This document shows, one piece after another, positions 54,794 to 64,000 of a stretch of 64,000 nucleotides of DNA (position 1 is its first letter; each line of letters begins with the position of its first letter). The notes under the pieces were generated by a model. It was not told the DNA's origin. It worked only from the letters and a program-made list of their open reading frames with translations, and searched no databases. The translations under genes and the position numbers were made by a program. The stretch is from contig OX387606.1 of assembly GCA_947568835.1 (NCBI GenBank), forward strand, positions 4,712,001 through 4,776,000. The letters are read 5' to 3'. The DNA comes from Protonemura montana. Its lineage: Eukaryota; Arthropoda; Insecta; Plecoptera; Nemouridae.

Positions 54794-55130
54794 CCGGTTC
54801 TCTTGTGGTCACAGAAGTTAAGCAACACTGCGCTGGGTCAGGTATTGGATGGGTGACCATCATACACACCGCACGTTCTGTTCAGAAGTGAGGATGTAGG
54901 TATGAAATTCGGTACAGCACCTTGATTCGCCTTGCTTATCAACCTCTTGACAACATGGATTTGTAGAGGAATCCTTTTGTTTGCTATGTACCGGGTTTCC
55001 CCTGTTCCCTATTACGCTAGGTAAGGTTCATCATCATCCACTCATACACCGACACATAAGACCAGTGTCACAGGCCCGTTGTCATAACAGGGCACTTTTT
55101 AAAATACCATATCAATCAATCAATCAATCC
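54794..55130 (+). mobile_element. SINE-like element with 5S rRNA-derived head
   Basis: Positions 54794-54880 match 5S rRNA: GGTTCTC, GTCACAGAAGTTAAGCAAC (A-box region), TTGGATGGGTGACC (C box) and CACCGC near the end, with scattered changes. The downstream body matches the repeat at 34813-34993 and ends in an (AATC)n tail near 55110-55130. An internal 5S promoter, a shared unrelated body and a simple-repeat tail are the plan of SINE3-type elements. It lies 3' of the tetraspanin. Exact 5' end and target duplication were not resolved. Confidence 0.65.
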
Positions 55131-55144
55131 ATCCATCTATATAT

Positions 55145-55526
55145 CTATCTATCAAACCTAGCTGTCACCAGTGCAGACACTTCTTTTATGCGGATCGTAC
55201 CAGGCGAATTTGCGAAATTACAACAGTTTGAGTTTTTTTTTAACCAACATCTGTAACAGCTGATTTGTGAAGTGAATTGTAAAACAAGTATCAGCAATGC
55301 ATGTACATGGCACGGCAAGAAACGTCCCGGCACTAGAACGATTCAAATCCAAACACAGGTCTTTGGCATTAATTAGAAGCCAGCCGTGTGCTCTGTGCAA
55401 TGTAGAGTCAGCTGCGCCGAGAGCAAGACAAAACCGTGCGGGGTGGGTAACATTCATCTGACGTAGCCCGGTGTCGAACCAGGGACTCTTAGCGATAAAC
55501 GCGCTCAGTCCTCGCCGGGGAAACAA
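55145..55526 (-). mobile_element. tRNA-derived SINE-like element (minus strand)
   Basis: On the minus strand 55524-55461 contains GAGGACTGAGCGCG, an anticodon-arm-like section and a box B CTGGTTCGACACCGGG, resembling a tRNA 3' half. The sequence continues as a non-coding body and ends in a (GATA)n-type run near 55140-55155. It abuts the (AATC)n tail of the 5S-headed element, so the two are inserted tail to tail. No clean box A; the family is not identified. Confidence 0.4.
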
Positions 55527-57391
55527 TGTAACGTCGACGACCAGGCGGGAGAGGGGCGGAGACGAGATAATGAGGTGCGCGTAACGAGCGACTAATTGTT
55601 CGAGTGCAGCAACTAGGTAAACAAAACAAAACTCCTTTAACTGGGAGACACTCGTGGGTACGTGGAGTCCAAGTCGGTGTTCAGTGTGCTTGGTTATCCC
55701 GGGATCGAAGACGGGCAGCAGCTGTCTTCAAGATGCGCACTTGTCAGTCCATGCGGACGCTAAGGTGAGCTTTGAACCAGAGACTATCGGACACTTGACA
55801 GACCAAGGCTCAACTTCTGGGAAGCGGTACGATATCAACATTTCTGCTGATCTCCCAATCGTGAAATGTACATGGTTATATACTTTATATTGTCGAAGTC
55901 CCATTGAGGAAAGAGTCGCGATTGGTTTGAATAAACTGGAAGGCATTGCCAACACTGCCCTAAGAACACAAGAACGATGGGCCCATGTGCGTGCAGCGGT
56001 GGACAGCGACACCGACTCCAAGTTCATTGCCGTCTCCGCACGGACGCACACTTACGCGTGACGTGCGTGCAAAATCCCAGCTGATCATAACGCATCCAAG
56101 TGTCCGCACCAGAACAATAACGCTTGCGGTGGCCAAACGCTTGTCGGGCTTGTCGGAATCAACTTTTTTTTTAAATTATCATAGGCGCACAAAGATATCC
56201 GAGCGTTTAGGGTAACTTAATGGGCTGTGTTTCTGGGTCAGGCGGTATCACAGCTCAAAGTAGCCCATGGTCGTCGGCGAGTCCCGGACTGACGGTAAGT
56301 TCGTGCAGGACTCTTGTCTGCAAGCTGAAGGCCACTGTCCACCCCTGGAGGATCGACATCCGGTGCTACTCGGTGCACTCCGCACGGGGCAGCAGATGTA
56401 GTACAGCGACGCATCTCTTGGAAGACTGTCAGACAGCTCTAAAGACCTTTCTAAATACAGTTTGGGTTGAGGACTCAGCGGTCAGGTTGCTGAGTTATCT
56501 GCCGAGAAATATAAGAAATCAAAAACTGCATATTACTTTGAAATTTGTCAAGTGCGTGCTTCCTTAAACAGTTAATGCATATACACTTGCATTAAGGTGA
56601 TTTATGCTGGGGCGTTACGCTCTGGTAGTGATATCGCCGCGATTATTCGGAATTGTGATTGTCGATTTCTGGCCTTGGTTTAATGAGAAAGACACTATTA
56701 AATACCGATTGAGATATTTGATTGTCGTCAACTTCCCGTCGAGCCGTGGCTGGTGAAAACCATAGTCCCCGCGTCTTTGGAAAACCCGGGCAGGCAATTT
56801 TCCTAGAAGTCATGGACCCACTGCGGGCGGCTGCGCAACCAGAGTAATTACATCAGCATCGCATCGACGTTATGAGATACTTTACGCGTGACGTCTCTTT
56901 CAGAAGCCGTGGCTTTAAGTGTCAATGTTTTTGTTTTTTGTTTTAAAAATAGGCAGTAAAGATAGCGGTTGCATGTATGCATGGCAGCGGTATGACAGTA
57001 AATAAGGTAAAACGCCGCACGTATAAATCACGCGCATGATAAGCTCGTACCTGCAGCTTTGAGGTTACGTGCACTCTACCAGGTTATATAAAAATTCCGC
57101 GAAACAATAAAATTCGAATGATGTTTGGTAAATACGAAATACCGTTGACCTGCCCCTGTATTTGTGCAGAGACCGTTTATTTTTACATGTGTACAGTTCA
57201 CGGTCGCATGCGTTATCTTTGGTTAGGTGACTAGAAGACCCGCAGGATCATTTGGCCCAAGGGTATTTTGTTACTACCGGCGACTTTCATTTTCATCTTA
57301 AATAACATTCACACTTTTTTTGTTTATTTTCTTGAAGTTGATGCTGAAGCCAATGAAAAAATAATTATGCCTTTTTTTAAGTGATTTAAAT
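55527..57391. other. intergenic, no gene seen
   Basis: Relatively GC-rich spacer between the SINE pair and the foldback element. Open frames at 55654-56061 and 56220-56567 have ordinary intergenic composition and no recognised motif. I see no splice-linked gene. Confidence 0.4.
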
Positions 57392-57403
57392 GGTCATTTT
57401 GAT

Positions 57404-57691
57404 TAGGATGAAATCTTATTAAAATTGCAAACGCTTGAAATGCGCGGGATATTTTATTATTAACAACACTATAACCGTCTCAATAATTGATGCCCAAACG
57501 CGGACTCGAACCCCGATCTCCACCTATCGCGGGTGTTGCTCTGAACCATTGAGCTATTTGGTCTACACTGGTTAAATGGGAAATAGCTCAATGGTTCAGA
57601 GCAACACCCGCGATAGGTGGAGATCGGGATTCGAGTCCGCGTTTGGGCATCAATTTTTGAGACGGTTATAGTGTTGTTAATAATAAAAAAA
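57404..57691 (-). mobile_element. tRNA-like retroposon, copy B: palindromic foldback with 12-bp target duplication
   Basis: Flanked by a perfect GGTCATTTTGAT (57392-57403 and 57692-57703). In minus orientation it begins with a T-rich TTATTATTAACAACAC end and finishes ...TTCATCCTA, the same two ends as copy A. The middle is a near-perfect palindrome with arms of about 105 nt. Each arm holds one tRNA-like unit, leftward at 57563-57491 and rightward at 57577-57649, separated by a short spacer. Its right edge is about 160 bp upstream of the CUB-protease TATA box. Confidence 0.87.
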
Positions 57692-57850
57692 GGTCATTTT
57701 GATATTTCGACATCTTTTCTTTTAACGATTCTCCAGAAAAAAAAACAATCCACCATTTGGTGTTATTATTTCATACACTTTGCAATAAAACCAATTCAGC
57801 ATGACGCAGAGAGGTCTTGGAGGATTGAAATAGCTAATATTATCCACTCG

Positions 57851-57857
57851 TATATAA
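57851..57857 (+). promoter_or_regulatory. TATA box of the CUB-serine protease gene
   Basis: TATATAA, in the run TATATAAAAA, lies 49 bp upstream of the ATG at 57900. This predicts a start site near 57880 and a very short 5' leader, typical of highly inducible secreted-protein genes. Confidence 0.65.
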
Positions 57858-57899
57858 AAACCAGTGGGTACATATCGCAACAAAAATATTCTAAAGAAA

Positions 57900-60800
57900 A
57901 TGTCGAATAAGTGCACTCGCTTTTCCAGGGTCTGCGCGCGCACCCTGTCCTGGCTGCTCACCTGGCTGGGTCTGGCGTCTGCGCAATGCGACTACTACCA
58001 GGAGGTCGACACGTCTCAAACATTCTACGTCTACTCGCCTAACTACCCTCAATACTACCCGCCTGACACTCACTGCACGTGGACGGCCGTGACTTCACCG
58101 GCCCACCGGATCCGTCTTGAGTGCTATGACTTCCATATGCCTACGGTACGTGCGTTGCGCGATAGATTGTGTTGATGTAAGAAATGTATCACTCGGGACT
58201 GGTTTAGCTAGTTTGTTGTTGATAACATGAGTGGGGCGGGGGAGTGACTTCAACATGCTCACAGTACGTGCGTTGCACGACAGATAGCGTTGATGCAGGT
58301 GACTCATCACTCAGGACTGGTTTAGCTAGTTTGTTGTTCATAACATGAGATGGGAGGGGTGTTGTTCACTTGGCGTGAGCGATGTAGCGCGTCATGTTAT
58401 AAAATAAAAACGTCAAGCACTGCAAAAATGTCCTGTGCATCAACTCAATCATCAACCGCTTGAAATCATCTTTGAAACTCAATGTCAATGTCAAAGGTCA
58501 ATGTCTCAAATGTCAATTCAGGAGAAAATGATAAGATGTGTTTGTATATGGTGATCTTGTGGGAGGATAGATGTTACTTATGAACCAAATCAAATAGATT
58601 TTCACCAAAATCTGCTGTCGGAGTTGTCTCTTGGAATAAGAGCCCTTCTACTGCAGTCTGTGCGCGTTGGTTCCATCTCCATGTCCCCGAACAGAGCTCA
58701 GGGTGCACGTCGGACCACGTGGCCATCTCGCAGACCGGGGTGCTGTCCAGCGGTGACGCGCATCACTTCTGCGGTCGCGGCACGTTCACCGTCGACTCAG
58801 TAGACAACAAGATGGCCGTGGCGCTCGTCACGCGGGGTAGCCTTTACGGCGGGTACTTTTCGTGCTCCGTCAACGCCTTCCCGGCATTTGGGGTCGTCAC
58901 GGAGACGCCGACGCCGACGATACCTTGCAGCTGTGGCATCCGGCAAAGGGTAGGCGTCAACGCAGTTACTGTTATGGCTAAGCTCTGTAGAGCGATCTTG
59001 TTTAATTGGTGGTCGCCTCCTTTGACCACCTTCAGGTTAGTTTTTCCAAGATCATGCCAAGGAAGTCTTAAAGCCTCGTTTAAAGTCATCGACATGTCAT
59101 GGAAATCATATTCATGACAAAATGCGAGCCTAAAAAGTCTAAAATGCCAGTGACACAGTCTCTGGTGACGCCAGAGTCTTTGATTTGTTCAAAGCTAATG
59201 TTGACGAAATCATGTCAGTGTCATTGATGATTGTAAAACCAGCTAAAGAAACAACATAAACTCAAATTCCATGGAAATTAGCGTAAAATGTTTGAGCCCA
59301 GGAAACAGCAACAAAATCTCAACATAAAACCGCTCGACCCTCGCTAACGAAATATGGTGCTCAGCGTAGAATGTTCGCTAGTTTGGACGTGGTCGTGGAC
59401 GACATCGATTCAGAAAGCACCCATCAACACCGAAGGCTCTACCCCGAGAACAGCCGAGTCGTTCCAGAAAAACAAGGCGTGTGGACGTTGATCACCGCGG
59501 GCGTCCAAGCGGCAACGTTTTACTTCACCGAGCACAGAATGACTCGCGGTCGAGGCAATCGGTGCTCATTTCAATTCGTGAAATCATAATAACTCGGGGA
59601 GATGCACTCTGCACGGTCACGCACATAACACCCACGCCCAGTTCCCAAACGTGAACATACTCTGTCACGGATATTTAACACGCAGAGCATAAGGAGTGAC
59701 CCCTCCTTAGCGGTCAGCAAAACAGAAGAACGCGGTTCTAATCCTCTCGGCCACTACATACCACTTCACAAGCCAGAGTAACTACCACAATGAAAAACAC
59801 GCTAGGTACATATGTTGCCTCTTGTTCACAGCGAGTATATGTTTAAACTGGAATCATCATTAACTAGAAAATGTTGCTCTACTCAGTGATATTTTTCTAT
59901 CGCTCATTTCAAGAGCTTTGACTCACGTTCCCTCGCGGCTTTACTAATATTGCCCCAACTGCCCGCTTAGTATGACGAAAAATAACAATAACATTAAAAA
60001 AAGGATCGCACTGTGACCACTTGTCCATGGATACGTAGTTCTTATTCACCAATCAATTCTTAATAATGAGTAATCAAAACGTTTCATTTCGATGGTTCAG
60101 AAATGAGCGGAGGTTTACTGGAGAACTCCACTGCAAATCTTAACAATTCAATAATACATACTACACCTTTCAATGCTTTATTGGCACATGGAAAAAACAC
60201 CATATTGGTCCATTTAAAGACAATATTGAATGTTTACGTTTATATATCCACGAAAAACACAGAAACCACTGATCAGAGCTAGAGGAAGTGATAAAATATA
60301 TCTAAACTGTTAATTGATTTTAATTGTGTTATAATTAAACCCATGATAACCCAATGATTTTTGTTAAACCTTGCGTACATGCCGGTCTATACCAAGGTTT
60401 CTTGTCCATGGTGAACCGTACAAACGTTTCGGTTTGCTGCAGACACGAATCGTTGGAGGCTCCGAGACGGGGGTCAACGAGTTCCCAATGATGGCTGCGC
60501 TGGTCGACGGTCATCTCAGGGCGCTCTACTGTGGTGCCACCCTCGTGTCGGCCGAGTTTGTTCTCACTGCCGCCCACTGCCTTCTAGGACGGACACCCGA
60601 CAAGGTGGCCGTGCTCGTCGGGGATCACGACATTAATTCGGGTAACTTGGCAATCGTTCAACGTCCATGGTTCGAGGGCGAGAATGTCTGAGAAGTGAAG
60701 AGTGCACAATTATCTCTGTCGGGTAGGGACTAACGTTGAGGACCTCGAGAGAAAGAAATATCTAAAGCTAAATTACATCCTGGACTTCTCATAGATTGCC

Positions 60801-62881
60801 AAAGGCCATCTCTGATCATAGTCTTGCAATTACCTTGCGCTTCAGGAATAGTAGTCTGGCCAGAGGGATGTCTCAGAAAGGATACGCAAGGATTAACATA
60901 TCTTGCTGAGAGTTACTAGGGACTCAAACTCAATCCATTCATTGAACGTGAGCAGCGCAGTCTCTGATTGATATTTTCGTCTACAGGGATGGAAACCAAT
61001 GCGGCCGATCTGATTTTGTCAAACATGTTCTTCACTCACCCACGTTACGACTCAAAAACAAAGGTAGGTATTTATATAAAGCGAGTGATCGGAGAACCAG
61101 GTGCTAGCTCTAGATCATTGTGACAATATATCCTCTCCATCCGTGCCGACAGGTAAACGACATCGCTCTAGTGCGACTCTCCCGGCCGGCAGTCTTCTCG
61201 AACAGCGTCGGTCCTGCGTGCTTGCCCTTCCGCCTACAGAGCCAGTCCTTTGCCGGTCTCGACGTCATCGTGCTAGGTGAGCTACGGTTTACGTTAAAAC
61301 CGATCAGTTAGAGGGAATTCGATGGTAATTATCTTCTAGCTAAATGGCTATACAGTGCTGCAGTGAATTAAAGGGAGCAATGGATCGACCAGTTACGTGT
61401 TCTAGGCGTTCTAATGCGGTACGCAGAACAGGATCTGTTTGAAGTTTTGAGAAATTCAATACCAAATTCCTTGTTGAATTCAGATTTCCTTGTTGGGTGG
61501 CTCGCACCCAAAAATTCGGCGAAGCGAAGGCTTTCGCACAGCATGTGCAGAAAAAGTCAGTGTAGCGCCTCTTCCATCCTCCGCTTGTTGGTCACAGCTT
61601 CGTGGAAATAACTGAAAAAAACAAAAATCCTGACTATTGGGCAAGGTTTCTACACCTCATTCAGGCAAGATAACTTAATTACAAGAGGTCACCATATTAA
61701 AGAGAACCGTGTTTCCTCCGTCCCAGGCTGGGGCACCACCGAGTTCGCCGGGCCGGTGTCCTCGAGGCTGAAACAGACGCAGCTGAGCGTGCTGGATGAC
61801 GCCGCCTGTCGCAGCGCGCACCCCTCCGAGGTCATCACCGACAATCAGCTCTGCACCTTCGCCGTCGACACAGACGCTTGCCAGGTAAAAGGTCTCATTG
61901 ATCCACAGGGCGGACGCTGCCGCTGGTAACAATTTCAGCATCGATGCATATAGCGCAAAAGAGTTCCAGTATATTGTTTTGTTTATGAATATCCTGAAAT
62001 CGCTGTAAAAATCCATTATGAGTGGATTTATAATGAATACAGAGTATGCCTGATTGCGACATTGCCACAAAGAGATTAATAAACTAAATTACTGCTAGAC
62101 GGGTGCAATATACAGTGGAGTACTAGATGTCTTCAGCCAGGTTTGCTGTACTGGGCCATGAAGCATGAGCATAAAACGACGGGCTTTACCGATATTGCAG
62201 AGCGACTCCGGAGGACCACTGCTGTGGCCAGACCCAGCTTCGGGGCGCCTTTTCGTGGTCGGCGTCGTCAGCTACGGCGTCGGATGTGCCAGCGATGTCC
62301 CCGGCGTAAATACTAGAGTCGACGTCTACCTCGACTGGATACAGCAAGTGACGCAAGGTAACTGTCAATGCTCGATACTCGGAGAAAACTCTCGGTATTT
62401 CACAGAAAACTGGATCCCAGTACGAAACGATGTGCCTCACCCTATAACCGGGCGTAAACCTTGGTTACAAAAAAAAATGTTTTTTTTAATATGTGGAAAG
62501 CCCATCTGAGTTATTCTCTTATGTTTCATTAACCATTGTGGGATATAGAACTATATTTCTATCGGTCAGTACGAAACATGTATCTTGTGAATGTTTTTCT
62601 TTGAGTTGACATTACTTTTATACTAAGTTTTACGAGAACCTGTGTAATTTCCCTGGTAAACTACAGCAAACCTTCTTCCATGGCGTACAAATGCAAATTC
62701 TTGAAGCAGAGAGTCCTGAATTCGGTATTAAAGAGAATAAACCAATTAATGCCATATTTAGAAACTATTCGTTACTCATCTTTATTCAGGATTGTTTTAT
62801 GGGCTCGTTCGTAAATTGATCCTCGGGAGTCCATGCATTCACTTGCCCACTGTTGTTTCAGCTGATTTCTGCATCAAATAG
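57900..62881 (+). CDS. secreted CUB-domain trypsin-like serine protease (8 exons)
   Basis: Extracellular protease with an N-terminal CUB domain and an S1 catalytic domain, similar in plan to insect venom serine protease 34-like and salivary CUB-proteases. Exons: 57900-58145, 58695-58949, 60443-60641, 60987-61063, 61153-61276, 61727-61884, 62201-62357 and 62862-62881, phase-consistent, 411 residues. Signal peptide: basic start, then LSWLLTWLGLASAQ. The CUB domain is about residues 30-145. A short linker with CSCG precedes the activation site R169|IVGG. Triad: H212 (TAAHC), D262 (NDIALV), S356 (SDSGGP). D350 occupies the S1 specificity position, predicting cleavage after Arg/Lys. The residue before DSGGP is Ser rather than the usual Gly. 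The last exon adds ADFCIK with a conserved-type final Cys. Reading through the exon 7 donor to 62509 would give an unrelated 50-residue tail and is less likely. The substrate is unknown. Confidence 0.9.
58128..58363 (+). repeat. 118-bp tandem duplication spanning the exon 1 donor
   Basis: Unit 1 (58128-58245) starts in the last 18 bases of protease exon 1 and includes the donor ACG|GTACGTGCG. Unit 2 (58246-58363) repeats it with about 85 percent identity by eye, including a second donor-like ACA|GTACGTGCG. Use of the second donor would bring in a stop codon at 58173. Confidence 0.85.
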
Positions 62882-63109
62882 GATGGACCACATGACGGAG
62901 TGTAGCCTGCAATTGCCTACTCTTGTCGACAATAGTGGTTGGCATCCACATTATGGTGCGGGAAGACAACCGACTTGCTACTTCGATTCTAGCCCGACTT
63001 GCTGCGATAAACTGGCTTCTGACATTATTGTTTTACGCATGCAAAATATGAAATTTTATTTCCTTCGCCCTCTCAATTGCCTGTCCTGAAATCAGGTCAG
63101 TCGTTTGTC

Positions 63110-63115
63110 AATAAA
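63110..63115 (+). terminator. likely polyadenylation signal of the CUB-protease
   Basis: AATAAA, 229 nt after the stop codon in the final exon of the preferred model. Another AATAAA at 62736 falls inside the last intron of that model and would serve only the read-through isoform. Confidence 0.45.
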
Positions 63116-63682
63116 AACCAACATAAAACACCAACGAAGATTTTCAGATATTTTTTTATTTTATTTCGTTGAAATATCTCTACCTCATGGACATACCCGT
63201 AAGGATGAAACCGGAAAACACATCATAAAATCAAACCATGGCTCTAAAAACATCCACTCAACCCATGGTACTCAACCATAGTGCATGCACCTACCCAGAT
63301 GAGGCAGACGTATACATATGAGTTGCGTCTAAAATACTGATTTACTTGAATTTATAATCGATTATGCCCCTTATCCATTGCCGACGCTATGTACACGGAG
63401 TCATACGATCCTCTCTGTCTCGCTTGAAAACACAGGTGCAGGATATACGATTTCCTTGGGGTTTGAACACCTTGCAGATTCCCCGATGAGCAAGAGATTA
63501 GTGTTTTATGGGTTTTTACAAATCTTATTTCTGTTCAAAGAAATTTAATTATACCGTTTGCAGGAATTCGATATTTTCACCACTTTTTTGACCTCATCAC
63601 TTGGCGTCCGAACCACTTATTCTCAGATTCACTTGTTTTGTGATTCACTTAGCTTCCTAATCACTTAGCCTTCACTTATCCT

Positions 63683-64000
63683 TCACTTGGCCGTGTGCAG
63701 CACCACAATATAAGTGGCGACAGTCGCCGCGGCACTACCCAGCAACGAGGCGTCCAAGGTGCAGAAGCCATGCGCCGAGAACGCCATCTTGCAGGCAAGC
63801 AGCTGAACGGTAAAGTTCTGCAGCGCCTCCTGGATGTTTGGCTCCAGCCGCCTGGAGAGCGCGCAAGTTTGCACCAGCGACAGCGTGCGGTTAGACTCTG
63901 CGCTGGCACTGTGCGCGGACAGCGCAATGGCGAGCAAGGCCGCAATTTTCTGGACGCTCCAGAGTAAAATGGCCACGTAGCCGAAAATACCGACTCGGCT
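63683..64000 (-). CDS. gustatory receptor, C-terminal part (runs off the window)
   Basis: An open minus-strand frame enters from the window edge and stops at 63683. It reads a hydrophobic helix (VAILLWSVQKIAALLAIAL), a polar loop with NRTLSLVQTCALSRRLEP, and then a last segment with FSAHGFCTLDASLLGS and TYIVVLH. This is the layout of the insect gustatory receptor C-terminus (TM6, intracellular loop, TM7), where a TYhhhhhQF-like signature ends the protein. Here TY is kept and QF is replaced. The 5' part lies outside. Sub-type (sugar, bitter, CO2) cannot be told. Confidence 0.75.
   Translation of the reverse strand, partial: SRVGIFGYVAILLWSVQKIAALLAIALSAHSASAESNRTLSLVQTCALSRRLEPNIQEALQNFTVQLLACKMAFSAHGFCTLDASLLGSAAATVATYIVVLHTAK

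Noticed and set aside
62358-62509. Read-through C-terminal tail of the CUB-protease
   Set aside because: A good donor at 62357 joins in phase to 62862 and yields a family-like end with a terminal Cys; the read-through tail is low-complexity.

Overview
This window is nuclear DNA from an insect. The exons are GC-rich and the introns AT-rich, with GT-AG introns throughout. The genes are a CYP6-type P450, a KDM5/Lid demethylase, a Ptp61F-type phosphatase, a CUB-serine protease and the end of a gustatory receptor, which is an arthropod-specific chemoreceptor family. I cannot fix the insect order from sequence alone. I rebuilt all gene models by eye from splice sites, reading phase and family motifs, and ran no alignment or search.

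Layout from left to right: a promoter-like CpG-rich patch (about 0.8-0.95 kb); a four-exon CYP6 P450 on the minus strand (1267-7649) with a 4.5 kb repeat-filled second intron; an intergenic stretch with a non-autonomous hAT element and a MITE (9.3-10.6 kb); a 21-exon KDM5/little imaginal discs gene on the minus strand (12278-29597); LINE remnants, a tRNA-like sequence and a 38-bp tandem repeat (30.3-31.2 kb); a pancreatic-type lipase on the minus strand (31783-35082); a gene-poor 7 kb; a nine-exon tail-anchored tyrosine phosphatase on the minus strand (42322-47757); a 3.2 kb divergent intergenic region; a five-exon tetraspanin on the plus strand (50985-54403); SINE-like insertions (54.8-55.5 kb); a foldback tRNA-like insertion (57404-57691) next to the TATA box of an eight-exon CUB-trypsin-like protease on the plus strand (57900-62881); and the 3' end of a gustatory receptor on the minus strand (63683 to the window edge).

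The genes do not form a pathway. They are ordinary neighbours: detoxification, chromatin, lipid digestion, signalling, membrane organisation, extracellular proteolysis and taste. The more unusual content is mobile DNA. (1) Two copies of a small retroposon-like family share terminal sequences and have 15-bp and 12-bp target duplications. Each carries a tRNA-like cloverleaf, and one copy carries two in a back-to-back palindrome. (2) Two hAT-type elements of about 1.17 kb sit in opposite orientation on either side of KDM5 exons 10 and 11, an arrangement expected to favour looping out or circularising those exons. (3) A SINE-like repeat begins with a 5S rRNA-derived head.
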